Source of the DNA: MA-ANB-1 sp965216445
GTDB taxonomy: Bacteria > Actinomycetota > Acidimicrobiia > Spongiisociales > ZC4RG35
Length of the DNA stretch: 64,000 bases
Assembly: GCA_965216445.1 (NCBI GenBank)
Contig: OZ244166.1
Location: 744,001-808,000, forward strand
Direction: 5' to 3'
How positions within the stretch are numbered: position 1 is the first letter of the stretch; each line of letters begins with the position of its first letter. The translations under genes were made by a program, and so were the position numbers. Below the pieces are notes generated by a model that worked only from the letters and a program-made list of their open reading frames with translations, was not told where the DNA came from and made no database searches. Positions 7,114 through 15,073 of this stretch are shown here, one piece after another.

Positions 7114-8523
7114 GTGGCAACAGTTGACATCGATCTAGGCGGCTATCAGCTCGGATGGCGAGATGAGGTCGAACTTGCATTCGAGCCCCGCAAGGGCCTC
7201 GATGAAGACGTCATCCGCGATATGTCGGCCATGAAGAAAGAACCAGAGTGGATGCTCGAGTTCCGTCTCAAGGCCTATCAGCGTTTCTTGCGGAAGCCGA
7301 TCCCCCAATGGGGTGGCGGCGGCGCACTCGACACCATCGACTTCGACGACATCTACTACTACGTCAAGCCAGAAGGTGAGCAGCAGAAGGACTGGGACAT
7401 GGTCCCCGACTCGATCAAAGAGACTTACGAGAAGCTCGGGATTCCCGAAGCCGAACGCAAGTACCTCGCCGGTGTCACGGCACAATACGAGTCTGAGGTG
7501 GTCTATCACCGCAACCGAGAGGACCTGGAGGAACTCGGGGTTCTGTTCACCGACATGGACACTGCCCTTCGCGAGTATCCCGAGATTGTGAAGGAGCACT
7601 TCGGCACCGTTATTCCGCCGAACGACAACAAGTTTGCGGCCCTCAACTCTGCGGTGTGGTCGGGCGGCTCCTTCATCTACGTCCCGCCGGGTGTTCATGT
7701 CGACCAGCCGCTCCAGGCGTATTTCCGCATCAATTCCGAGAATATGGGTCAGTTCGAGCGGACATTGATCATCGTCGACGAAGGCGCCTATGTGCACTAT
7801 GTCGAAGGCTGTTCTGCGCCGACCTACAGCACCGACTCTCTGCACTCGGCCGTTGTCGAGATCATCGTGAAAGACGGCGGCCGTTGCCGCTACACGACTA
7901 TTCAGAACTGGTCGAACAACGTGTTCAATCTCGTTACCAAGCGTGCTGCCGCATATCGGAATGCGACCATGGAATGGGTAGATGGCAACCTCGGCTCACG
8001 TCTCACCATGAAATACCCCGCCGTCTGGCTGATGGAGCCGGGCGCACACGGTGAAGTGTTGTCTATTGCGTTTGCCGGTGAGGGCCAGCATCAGGATGCG
8101 GGCGCCAAGATGGTTCATGTCGCTCCCGACACCACCTCGACAATTGTGTCCAAGTCAATATCCAAAGGCGGGGGTCGCTCGGGATACCGGGGGTTGGTAC
8201 GGGTGGAGCCCGGCGCCGAAAACGCCAAGAGCTTCGTTCGATGTGACGCGTTGATCCTCGACGAGGACAGTCGTTCCGACACCTATCCCTACATGGAGAT
8301 CGAAGAGAACGACGCCGAAATCGGCCACGAGGCAACGGTGTCCAAGGTCGGCGAAGAGCAGCTCTTCTATCTGATGTCACGCGGATTGACCGAAGACGAG
8401 GCAACGTCGATGATCGTTGCCGGGTTCATCGAGCCCATCGTCAAGGAGCTTCCGATGGAGTACGCCGTTGAGATGAACCGGTTGATCGAACTCAACATGG
8501 TCGAAGCCGGAGCAGTGGGCTAA
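7114..8523 (+). CDS. sufB: Fe-S cluster assembly scaffold SufB
   Basis: 469 residues, full SufB length, GTG start with GAGGTG upstream. SufB is the scaffold subunit of the SufBC2D complex. Conserved blocks visible: SGGSFIYVPPGVHVDQPLQAYFRIN, LIIVDEGAYVHYVEGCSAP, YTTIQNWSNNVFNLVTKRA, GSRLTMKYPA, and the C-terminal MEIEENDAEIGHEATVSKVGEEQLFYLMSRGL with the conserved histidine and glutamate. Unusually, no sufC, sufD, sufS or sufU lies beside it: the preceding gene is a methyltransferase and the following genes are on the other strand. Those partners must be elsewhere in the genome. Confidence 0.95.
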   Translation: MATVDIDLGGYQLGWRDEVELAFEPRKGLDEDVIRDMSAMKKEPEWMLEFRLKAYQRFLRKPIPQWGGGGALDTIDFDDIYYYVKPEGEQQKDWDMVPDSIKETYEKLGIPEAERKYLAGVTAQYESEVVYHRNREDLEELGVLFTDMDTALREYPEIVKEHFGTVIPPNDNKFAALNSAVWSGGSFIYVPPGVHVDQPLQAYFRINSENMGQFERTLIIVDEGAYVHYVEGCSAPTYSTDSLHSAVVEIIVKDGGRCRYTTIQNWSNNVFNLVTKRAAAYRNATMEWVDGNLGSRLTMKYPAVWLMEPGAHGEVLSIAFAGEGQHQDAGAKMVHVAPDTTSTIVSKSISKGGGRSGYRGLVRVEPGAENAKSFVRCDALILDEDSRSDTYPYMEIEENDAEIGHEATVSKVGEEQLFYLMSRGLTEDEATSMIVAGFIEPIVKELPMEYAVEMNRLIELNMVEAGAVG

Positions 8524-8538
8524 TCCACCAAATCTTGG

Positions 8539-8799
8539 TCAGTTGCTGCGGCTGATAGCGAAGCCCAGAACAAAGCCGCCGACAGCTCCCCACAGCAGGG
8601 AATACTCACCATCTCCGACTGAGTAGATCGCTGGCCAGTTCGCGATTCGAAAGATGGCGGAAAGAACGATCCCGCCAATCCCACCCATCAACAGGGTTCC
8701 GATCAGACGATCTGCGCCACCAATGAAACCCCCGATGAGCCCGGCGAAGCCGCCGACACCGGCGATGATGGCAAAGGCGGTTAGGGCTTCAGCGTCCAT
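8539..8799 (-). CDS. Small glycine-rich membrane protein
   Basis: 86 residues, MDAEALTAFAIIAGVGGFAGLI and onward, with three hydrophobic segments (about residues 7-28, 33-50, 66-82) rich in glycine, including the GGFIGGADRL and GAVGGFVLGFAI repeats. The pattern resembles small GlsB/YeaQ-type integral membrane proteins, but the match is not firm. Convergent with sufB, 15 bases apart, with no obvious terminator between them. Confidence 0.6.
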   Translation of the reverse strand: MDAEALTAFAIIAGVGGFAGLIGGFIGGADRLIGTLLMGGIGGIVLSAIFRIANWPAIYSVGDGEYSLLWGAVGGFVLGFAISRSN

Positions 8800-8856
8800 C
8801 TGTACAGGCTATCCGCGCCCGGCTGGCATGTCGATGTTTGTTTTGCCAACACGGAA

Positions 8857-9063
8857 CTAGCTCGCAGTTACGATCTTCTCCTCGACAACGTCCTCGATGG
8901 GGAATTGCACCGAGCGGCCGGCAAGGCCGAAGGGTTCGGTCAGAAGCACCACAATGGTCGTTGGTCCCCGACAGACCACGTGCCCGGTGTAGGTGTGGTA
9001 TCCGTCCCGATCTCGAGTGATAAAAGTAACGACCATTTCTTTCTCGACTCTCCCTATCGGCAT
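8857..9063 (-). CDS. Small hypothetical protein
   Basis: 68 residues from ATG 9063, or 59 from the internal ATG at 9036. Beta-rich sequence (MVVTFITRDRDGYHTYTGHV, TIVVLLTEPFGLAG) with an acidic end; no signal peptide or membrane segment. I do not recognise a family. Support rests on codon-like composition, the isolated position between two genes, and the lack of a competing frame. Confidence 0.45.
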   Translation of the reverse strand: MPIGRVEKEMVVTFITRDRDGYHTYTGHVVCRGPTTIVVLLTEPFGLAGRSVQFPIEDVVEEKIVTAS

Positions 9064-9153
9064 TGCACAGGCAAAAGTTGATCGGTCGAGCGACCTACAT
9101 ACTGACTTGCGATTTCCGGAATCGATGGTTTATCCGTTTCTTATTCCATCGCG

Positions 9154-9168
9154 TATAACTTCTGAGGG
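9154..9168 (+). promoter_or_regulatory. Likely leaderless promoter of the response regulator gene
   Basis: TATAAC (9154-9159) lies 8 bases before the GTG at 9168, the distance expected if transcription begins at the start codon. No Shine-Dalgarno is placed usefully (GAGG abuts the GTG). An inverted repeat CGATGG-N17-CCATCG (9123-9128 and 9146-9151) flanks the -35 zone and could be a self-regulatory site. The -35 itself is poor. Confidence 0.4.
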
Positions 9169-9845
9169 TGAGATTGTTGGTAGTTGAGGACGAACCCGAC
9201 CTCGCAGACGCACTTGCCCGCGGGCTGCGCAGGGATGGCCATGCCGTCGACGTTGCGCTGACCGCATATGACGCGGACTACAAATTGAGGACGGCTGGCT
9301 ACGACCTGGTCTGTTTGGATTGGAATCTCCCGGACGGTTCCGGGTTGGATCTGTGCCGCGATCTCGTGAGCGGTGAACTGCCTCTCTTCGAGTCGGAGCG
9401 CCCCCGCATCCTCATGCTTACGGCCCGAGATGACGTGGCCGATCGTGTTTCTGGTCTCGACTCCGGCGCTGACGACTACCTCGTGAAGCCGTTCTCCTTC
9501 TCTGAGCTGTCGGCCCGGGTACGGGCCTTGCTTCGTCGCGAGGTTGCACCGGCTCCGGTGCTCGAAGTAGGTGAACTGGAGATGAATCCTTCGCGATTCG
9601 AAGTCTCCCGAGCGGGAGAACCGTTGTCCCTCACAGCGAAAGAATTTGCGCTCCTCAATTACTTCATGAGCCGACCGGGCGAGGTCATGACCCAGGAGCA
9701 TCTTCTCGAACATGTCTGGGATGAAATGGCAGACCCGCTGACGAACGTGGTTCGGGTCACTCTCAGCAACCTGCGAAAGAAGATCGGCGAGCCCCAGCTC
9801 ATCGAAACGGTCCCTGGCCGTGGCTATCGCTTGGTCGATTCGTGA
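9168..9845 (+). CDS. OmpR/PhoB-type response regulator (MprA-like position)
   Basis: 225 residues. The receiver domain has the acidic pair E7-D8, phospho-acceptor D51 in LVCLDWNLPDGSG, a threonine in LMLTARD and a lysine in YLVKPFSF. The C-terminal winged helix (about residues 128-225) contains LSLTAKEFALLNYFM, HVWDEMADPLTNVVRVTLSN and the terminal ETVPGRGYRL. It overlaps the kinase gene by 4 bases, and an HtrA protease follows, the same order as mprA-mprB-pepD in mycobacteria. A role in envelope-stress control is therefore inferred. Confidence 0.9.
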   Translation: MRLLVVEDEPDLADALARGLRRDGHAVDVALTAYDADYKLRTAGYDLVCLDWNLPDGSGLDLCRDLVSGELPLFESERPRILMLTARDDVADRVSGLDSGADDYLVKPFSFSELSARVRALLRREVAPAPVLEVGELEMNPSRFEVSRAGEPLSLTAKEFALLNYFMSRPGEVMTQEHLLEHVWDEMADPLTNVVRVTLSNLRKKIGEPQLIETVPGRGYRLVDS

Positions 9846-10993
9846 GTTTCGTGCGTTCGATCCGGTTCCGGCTGTCGGTCCAGTATTCGGCCATGGTCTT
9901 CGGTTTGGGAGGTGCTTTGCTCGGGTTGGTGTACCTGGGGCTGAGGTACTGGCTCCGCAACCAGTCGATGAACCGTTACGTCGTCTCCGGCGAGCCGGTG
10001 TGGATCGACGGTGTCCTGGTTGGATCGGTCCCGGACCTCAGTGAGAACGACATGGCGATGATCGAGACGGTTTACAACGAGATCGTGCTCGACGAGGTGG
10101 CCAGGTTCACAACTATCGGCGTAGTTGCGCTCTTCCTGCTGAGTCTCGTTGTCGGGTGGTTCATGTCCGGGCGAGTTCTCAAACCAATCGATCAGATCAC
10201 CCGACGAGCCCAGGAGATAGAAGCCTCAGATTTGAGTCGTCGCATTGACCTGCAGGGACCCGACGACGAGCTGACCCGGTTGGGCGCAACGATCGATGGG
10301 ATGTTGGAGCGGCTCGATCGTGCTTTCAGCGGTCAGAAGCGATTCCTCGCCGATACGAGTCACGACCTCCGAACGCCACTTGCCGTTGTGAGGTCGAATG
10401 TCGAGCTCGCCCTGGGAGATCCGGAGGTCACGGCCGCGGAGTGGAGAGAAACAGGTGAGATCGTTCGGCGGAACGTCGAGAAGATGGGGCAGATGATCGA
10501 TGGGCTTCTGATCGTGGCGCGGGCGGAGACCACAAACGCCAAACCCGAAATCGTAGATCTGTCGAGTCTGGTGGAGAGAAAGGCCCGCGAATACCAACCG
10601 GTGATTTTCGAAGCGGGGATGCGAATTGAAACTGCCGCTGGTGAGGCTTCGGTTGTTGGTGTCGAACTCGCACTGGAACGGGCTCTGGCCAATCTCGTTG
10701 ACAACGCGGTCCAGGTAGCTCCAGTGGGATCTACATTGCGCCTCGCGTCGGGCACGGAGGATGGTTGGGTGTACCTCGCAGTAGACGACGAGGGGCCCGG
10801 TCTACGTCTCGAGGACGACGAAATGCCGATTGGCCTCGGGTTGTCGATTGTCGAGCGTGTTGCCAAAGCTCACCAGGGAAACCTGGTGTCGTTCACCGGG
10901 AGTGCAGGTATCGGCACAACGATGGTGATTTGGCTGCCGACGTCTGACGCCAAGAATCCACATCCGGATAACTCGCCCTTAACGAATGTCTAA
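9842..10993 (+). CDS. HAMP-domain sensor histidine kinase (MprB-like position)
   Basis: 383 residues from GTG 9842. Order: transmembrane helix (about 13-40), a short extracytoplasmic loop of roughly 55 residues, a second helix (about 95-117), HAMP, HisKA with the phospho-acceptor in RFLADTSHDLRTPLAVV (about residues 168-184), then HATPase with NLVDNAVQVA (N box), DDEGPGL (G1) and GLGLSIVERVAKAHQG (G2). All catalytic boxes are present. Translationally coupled to the regulator upstream. The small external loop suggests it senses membrane or envelope state rather than a large ligand. Confidence 0.9.
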   Translation: MSFVRSIRFRLSVQYSAMVFGLGGALLGLVYLGLRYWLRNQSMNRYVVSGEPVWIDGVLVGSVPDLSENDMAMIETVYNEIVLDEVARFTTIGVVALFLLSLVVGWFMSGRVLKPIDQITRRAQEIEASDLSRRIDLQGPDDELTRLGATIDGMLERLDRAFSGQKRFLADTSHDLRTPLAVVRSNVELALGDPEVTAAEWRETGEIVRRNVEKMGQMIDGLLIVARAETTNAKPEIVDLSSLVERKAREYQPVIFEAGMRIETAAGEASVVGVELALERALANLVDNAVQVAPVGSTLRLASGTEDGWVYLAVDDEGPGLRLEDDEMPIGLGLSIVERVAKAHQGNLVSFTGSAGIGTTMVIWLPTSDAKNPHPDNSPLTNV

Positions 10994-11039
10994 TGAAATT
11001 TCTCTACCGTTTGCTTGTTGATAACGACTGGAATCCTCA

Positions 11040-12134
11040 ATGACCGAATACCCGAACCCCACTGAGCCTGTAAATACTGAGCCCGCTAGACCGGAGAAAA
11101 AGTGGCCAACTCGCATGTTGGCGCTGCTTCTGATTGCGGGCACGGTGGCAGGTGTCACGTGGTTGGTTGCTTCGAATCCCCCGGAGACCACGACTGTGGC
11201 CGTCGAGCCGACAACAGTCACAACGGATCCGATCAACGTCGAAGCACCGACCGTGGTCGCCGGCACCGAACCAATAGCGGATGCCGCCGAGAAGATTCTT
11301 CCGTCGGTAGTTCAGATTCAGACCAGCGACGGTGTGGGATCCGGGATCGTGTATGACGCAGGTCTGATCCTCACCGCCGCTCACGTGGTCGAGGGTGAGT
11401 CAACAGTCCTGGTTGTGCTTGCCGATGGCGAGAACGTCGAGGGCACGGTTCTCGGCGGTACCACCGAGGCAGATATCGCCGTGATACAAATCGACCGAAC
11501 AGACGTGCCTGTGGCTGAGCTGGCGTTGGATTACACCCCGCGTGTGGGCCAGATGGCGATTGCTGTTGGATCCCCGTGGGGTCTCACTTCGACGGTTACT
11601 GCTGGAATCATCTCGGCCGTCAACCAGCCATTGGGCTGTGGTGGCGGAGGGACCTGCCGTTCCATGCTGCAAACCGACGCAGCGATCAATCCCGGGAATA
11701 GCGGGGGAGCACTACTCGATCGTGAAGGCCGAGTCGTCGGTATCAACGTTTCCATATTTTCGCTTTCGGGTGCGAATGACGGCGTCGGCTTCGCAGTCCC
11801 CATCGATGTTGCTTACGACCTCGCTCAGGCTGTCGTAGCGGGCGAAGACATCCAGTTTGCTTTCCTTGGAGTCCAGGGCTCTGACGTTGACTCCGGTCGG
11901 GCCGGTGCCTTGATCTCAGAGGTGATGCCGGGTACCGCCGCCGACGAAGCGGGTTTCGAAGTCGACGATCTCGTGGTGGCTATCGATGGAGTAGCTGTCC
12001 AAGGGATTTTTGATCTTGCTTCACAGGTTCGGACACATCGTCCCGGTGAGTCGATCGAATTCCTCGTCGTCCGTGACGGCGCCGAAATCACGATTGTCGC
12101 CACACTCGGCATCCGGGACGACTCGGTTAGCTGA
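11040..12134 (+). CDS. Membrane-anchored HtrA/DegP-like serine protease with PDZ domain
   Basis: 364 residues. An N-terminal cytoplasmic tail is followed by one transmembrane anchor (MLALLLIAGTVAGVTWLVAS, about 23-42) and a threonine-rich linker. The trypsin-like domain has the triad His in LTAAHVVEG, Asp in EADIAVIQI and Ser in INPGNSGGALLD; a PDZ domain (FLGVQGSD to EFLVVRDG) closes the protein. It lies 46 bases after the kinase, matching the PepD position next to MprAB. Likely degrades or chaperones misfolded extracytoplasmic proteins. Confidence 0.9.
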   Translation: MTEYPNPTEPVNTEPARPEKKWPTRMLALLLIAGTVAGVTWLVASNPPETTTVAVEPTTVTTDPINVEAPTVVAGTEPIADAAEKILPSVVQIQTSDGVGSGIVYDAGLILTAAHVVEGESTVLVVLADGENVEGTVLGGTTEADIAVIQIDRTDVPVAELALDYTPRVGQMAIAVGSPWGLTSTVTAGIISAVNQPLGCGGGGTCRSMLQTDAAINPGNSGGALLDREGRVVGINVSIFSLSGANDGVGFAVPIDVAYDLAQAVVAGEDIQFAFLGVQGSDVDSGRAGALISEVMPGTAADEAGFEVDDLVVAIDGVAVQGIFDLASQVRTHRPGESIEFLVVRDGAEITIVATLGIRDDSVS

Positions 12135-12141
12135 GCCCAGC

Positions 12142-12147
12142 TATAGT
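12142..12147 (+). promoter_or_regulatory. Candidate -10 box for the cobalamin riboswitch transcript
   Basis: TATAGT lies just after the htrA stop and about 20 bases before the aptamer; the -35 region is unconvincing. A CCCACC-N6-GGTGGG hairpin (12156-12173) follows directly and would be the first structure of the transcript. Confidence 0.35.
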
Positions 12148-12167
12148 CATCATCGCCCACCACAAGC

Positions 12168-12265
12168 GGTGGGTGCTTCGGAATCAGCGAAGGTGGTTTG
12201 AATCCGCCGCTGTCCCGCAACTGTGAAGTCTCTACAAAGAGAACGAGCCAGGTCGCCTGAACCCG
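12168..12265 (+). ncRNA. Cobalamin (AdoCbl) riboswitch aptamer
   Basis: The conserved core AAGGTGGTTTGAATCCGC followed by CTGTCCCGCAACTGTGAAG (about 12200-12228) and the B12 box GAGCCAGGTCGCCTG (12245-12259) are textbook cobalamin-riboswitch sequence. The genes immediately downstream are B12 uptake and adenosylation genes, as expected. The outer limits are approximate. Repression of btuFCD-cobO when adenosylcobalamin is plentiful is the standard behaviour of the family. Confidence 0.93.
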
Positions 12266-12283
12266 GAGCCACAAGGAAGTCTC

Positions 12284-12353
12284 GGATGAAGACGGAACCG
12301 TGGGTTCAGGGAAACCACCCCCATCTTCATCCTCCACACGGAGGATGTTTTTT
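12284..12353 (+). terminator. Riboswitch expression platform: terminator that also masks the RBS
   Basis: CATCCTCC (12328-12335) pairs perfectly across an ACAC loop with GGAGGATG (12340-12347), followed by six T (12348-12353), then the btuF ATG at 12354. The 3' arm contains the GGAGG ribosome binding site. Upstream, GGATGAAGA (12284-12292) is a perfect 9-base complement of TCTTCATCC (12324-12332), an anti-terminator. CCTGAACCC (12256-12264, overlapping the B12 box) is a perfect complement of GGGTTCAGG (12302-12310). The competing helices form a complete switch; which pairing is favoured by ligand was not computed. Confidence 0.8.
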
Positions 12354-13322
12354 ATGCGAAAGGTATCGCTGGTAACAGCGCTTATTGCCCTAGTCGTCGC
12401 TGCATGCGGCACAGACACAGTCACGACCACAACCGGTGCGGCGTCGACCACAACGACAGCTACCGAAACCACTGTGGCAGATGCCACCACAACAACGGAA
12501 AGCTCTGCGTTCCCGGTCACCGTCAACGTGGGCGGAACCGAAGTCACGGTAGATGAAATGCCCACCCGGATCGTCTCGCTGTCACCTTCGGCCACCGAAA
12601 CGCTGTTTGCCATCGGAGCAGGAGATCAAGTTGTGGCGGTCGATGAGTTCTCGACGTACCCCGATGAAGCTCCGATGACCGACCTTTCAGGGTTCACGCC
12701 AAACATCGAGGCGATCTCAGAGTTTGAACCGGACATGATTGTTGTGTCGTTCGACCCCAACAACCTGATCACCGACTCCTTCGCCCCACAGGGTATCCCG
12801 ATCATCACCCAGTTCCCGGCGGTGGACAGGGCTGACCTCCTGGCCCAGATGGAGCAACTCGGAGCTTTGACGGGCCACCTCCCCGCAGCGGTGGCCCTGA
12901 CCGCCCGGATCACAACGGAGTGGGACGAGGCGATACAGGCCGACGCTGGTGGTGCAACCGTGTACATCGAGGTCGATCCAACGTTCTTTGCTGCGTCCTC
13001 ACATTCGTTCATGGGAGCGGCCTTGACCGATCTCGGTTTCGTCAACGTTGCTGACCCTGCCGACGAGAGCATGTCGGGCTTCCCCCAACTGAGTGCGGAG
13101 GCAATTCTGGCGGCTAGTCCGGATGTCATCATCATCGGCACGGATGCCGGGACTACAGCGGAGGACGTGGCGGCGCGTCCTGGATGGGAAACGATCAACG
13201 CCGTTGTTGACGATCGTGTGGTCGTGATCGACTCGGACCTGTCCTCTCGTTGGGGCCCGAGATTCGTCGAGTACGTGAAGATCATGGCCGAATTGGCCGA
13301 GAACCTGGTAACGGCTTCCTGA
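12354..13322 (+). CDS. btuF: Cobalamin ABC transporter substrate-binding lipoprotein
   Basis: 322 residues from ATG 12354; the ORF can extend upstream, but the GGAGG at 12340-12344 fits this ATG. The lipobox LVVAAC places the lipidated cysteine at residue 18, followed by a threonine-rich tether (about 22-50). The periplasmic-binding fold of PF01497 begins RIVSLSPSATETLFAIGAGD and includes VVAVDEFSTYP, IEAISEFEPDMIVVS and SPDVIIIGTDAG. Placement directly under a cobalamin riboswitch and before BtuC/BtuD-like genes points to B12 rather than haem or siderophore. Confidence 0.88.
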   Translation: MRKVSLVTALIALVVAACGTDTVTTTTGAASTTTTATETTVADATTTTESSAFPVTVNVGGTEVTVDEMPTRIVSLSPSATETLFAIGAGDQVVAVDEFSTYPDEAPMTDLSGFTPNIEAISEFEPDMIVVSFDPNNLITDSFAPQGIPIITQFPAVDRADLLAQMEQLGALTGHLPAAVALTARITTEWDEAIQADAGGATVYIEVDPTFFAASSHSFMGAALTDLGFVNVADPADESMSGFPQLSAEAILAASPDVIIIGTDAGTTAEDVAARPGWETINAVVDDRVVVIDSDLSSRWGPRFVEYVKIMAELAENLVTAS

Positions 13323-14287
13323 TGAGCGCCGCCACCGTACCCTTCAAGGTTGGCAAGGGTCAGACCATTGTCTGGTCCCTGGCTGTCATCGGTGCGGTGG
13401 TCCTCTCGATAGCGGTCGGAGCAGCTGACGTCTCATTCCTCGATGGTCTCAGCACTTCGGAGGAGTCGATTCTCTGGCAGTGGCGCCTTCCCCGGATAGC
13501 GCTAGGTGCAATTGCGGGCGCCTCGTTGGCGGTTTCTGGCTCTGGGTACCAGGCGGTCTTCCGCAATCCACTGGCGGAGCCGTATTTGCTTGGTGCGGCA
13601 TCCGGCGCGGGTCTTGGCGCGACTCTCGTGATTCTGGCCGTTCCGAACGCACCGGCAATCATCCTGCCCGGTGCTGCCTTCCTCGGAGCGGTGGTAGCGG
13701 TTGGGATTTCGATGATCACCGGCCTTCGCCGTGGCGTCTTTGGGTTGCTCCTTGCCGGTATCGCTGTTGCGGCGTTTGTTTCAGCTGTCCAGACGTTTCT
13801 GCTCGTTGCCAACCTTCCCCGGATAGCCGAGGTGTATTCGTGGCTCATCGGCAGGCTCACGACAGCGGGCTGGTCGGAGCCTTTGGCGGTGGCCGCTTGG
13901 GTTCTGGTTCCGGTCGGGTATCTCGTCTTCGCACGGGCAAGACTCGACCTCTTTCACCTGACCGATGAAGAAGTGAGTGGGCTCGGTTACAACGTTGGCC
14001 GGCTGCGCATTCGCATCCTCGCAGCGTCGACCCTGGCGACTGCAGCCGTAGTAGCCGCGGCGGGGTTGATCGGGTTTGTCGGCTTGATCATTCCGCACGC
14101 TGCACGGCGATTGGTCGGCGGTTCGTATCAGCGAATCGTTCCACTCAGTGCGGCGATTGGAGCGGTGTTCCTCGTCCTGGCCGACACCGCCGCAAGAACA
14201 GTGTTTTCCCCAGCCGAACTTCCCGTGGGAGTCATCACTGCCGTGGTGGGAGCACCAGCGTTCATCTACCTGCTCTACAAACGATGA
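13322..14287 (+). CDS. btuC: Cobalamin ABC transporter permease (FecCD family)
   Basis: 321 residues from ATG 13322, which overlaps the btuF stop by one base (TGATG). About nine to ten hydrophobic helices. FecCD-family signatures: WRLPRIALGAIAGASLAVSGSGYQAVFRNPLAEPYLLGAASGAGLG and, near the C-terminus, GLIGFVGLIIPHAARRLVG, which contacts the ATPase. It ends in an ATGA overlap with the ATPase gene. Transport specificity is assigned from the riboswitch context. Confidence 0.9.
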   Translation: MSAATVPFKVGKGQTIVWSLAVIGAVVLSIAVGAADVSFLDGLSTSEESILWQWRLPRIALGAIAGASLAVSGSGYQAVFRNPLAEPYLLGAASGAGLGATLVILAVPNAPAIILPGAAFLGAVVAVGISMITGLRRGVFGLLLAGIAVAAFVSAVQTFLLVANLPRIAEVYSWLIGRLTTAGWSEPLAVAAWVLVPVGYLVFARARLDLFHLTDEEVSGLGYNVGRLRIRILAASTLATAAVVAAAGLIGFVGLIIPHAARRLVGGSYQRIVPLSAAIGAVFLVLADTAARTVFSPAELPVGVITAVVGAPAFIYLLYKR

Positions 14288-15072
14288 GACTCGACGGAGC
14301 CGCTGTTGATGTCGGACCAGGTCGCCGGATCCTGGGCCCGATCTCGATCGAATTCGCCGCAGGCGAATGGACAACGATCCTGGGCCCAAACGGAGCCGGA
14401 AAAACAACCTTGTGTAGAGCCATCGTCGATGGAGTCAAACTGTCGGAAGGCAATATCGAGGGGCGGACCGGCCCAATCGGTCTGCTCAGCCAGAGTCCTC
14501 ATCGCCCGATCGGGCTGACCGCTCTCGAATACACCTTGGTCGGACTCAGTCGTTGGGGAGGAGGGGCCGGCGACATCGTGGTCGCCGCCCGGGATGCGCT
14601 CGAGTTCTGTGGGGTGGACCCCGGTCAGATGGTCGAGACCCTGTCCGGTGGCGAATTCCGCAAGGCCGGCATCGCCAGGTTGGTCACCATGAGCCCTGAC
14701 GTGATGGTGCTTGATGAGCCTTCGGCGGGCCTCGACCCACAAGCCCGGATCGAGATGCTCGAGCTGCTCGAAAAGGTCCGGGCTGACCGGATCCTCATCA
14801 CCGTCATGCACGACCTCTCCACCGCATCGCAGTTCGGCGAACGATTTGTCGTCCTCGATGAAGGTGTGGTGGTTGCAGACGGTCGGAGTATCGATGTCTT
14901 CCGGAGCGAAGGCTTCACAAATGCCTTCGGCCATTCGATCCGTCTCATCGAGAGTCGATGGCGTTCTGATGCCCGTCGTCGTCCGATGATCGCTGTCACC
15001 AACGAGTTCCTCGGAACGACATCCATTGCGGATACCATCGAATGGCTGCACCAATCCATGAGTGGAGACTGA
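14284..15072 (+). CDS. btuD: Cobalamin ABC transporter ATP-binding protein
   Basis: 262 residues. Walker A is LGPNGAGKTTLCRA (about 38-51), the signature motif is TLSGGEFRKAGIARL, Walker B is DVMVLDEPSAGLD, and the H-loop is ITVMHDLS. A C-terminal extension of some 45 residues after the ATPase core (from about DGRSIDVFRSEGF) has no evident domain. Overlaps btuC by 4 bases and precedes cobO by one base, so the four genes form one riboswitch-controlled operon. Confidence 0.88.
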   Translation: MRLDGAAVDVGPGRRILGPISIEFAAGEWTTILGPNGAGKTTLCRAIVDGVKLSEGNIEGRTGPIGLLSQSPHRPIGLTALEYTLVGLSRWGGGAGDIVVAARDALEFCGVDPGQMVETLSGGEFRKAGIARLVTMSPDVMVLDEPSAGLDPQARIEMLELLEKVRADRILITVMHDLSTASQFGERFVVLDEGVVVADGRSIDVFRSEGFTNAFGHSIRLIESRWRSDARRRPMIAVTNEFLGTTSIADTIEWLHQSMSGD

Positions 15073-15073
15073 G

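Noticed and set aside
11825..12613. 262-residue minus-strand ORF spanning the end of htrA, the riboswitch and the start of btuF
   Set aside because: Low-complexity Val/Ser/Thr run antisense to the btuF threonine tether, and it would cover the well-supported cobalamin riboswitch.
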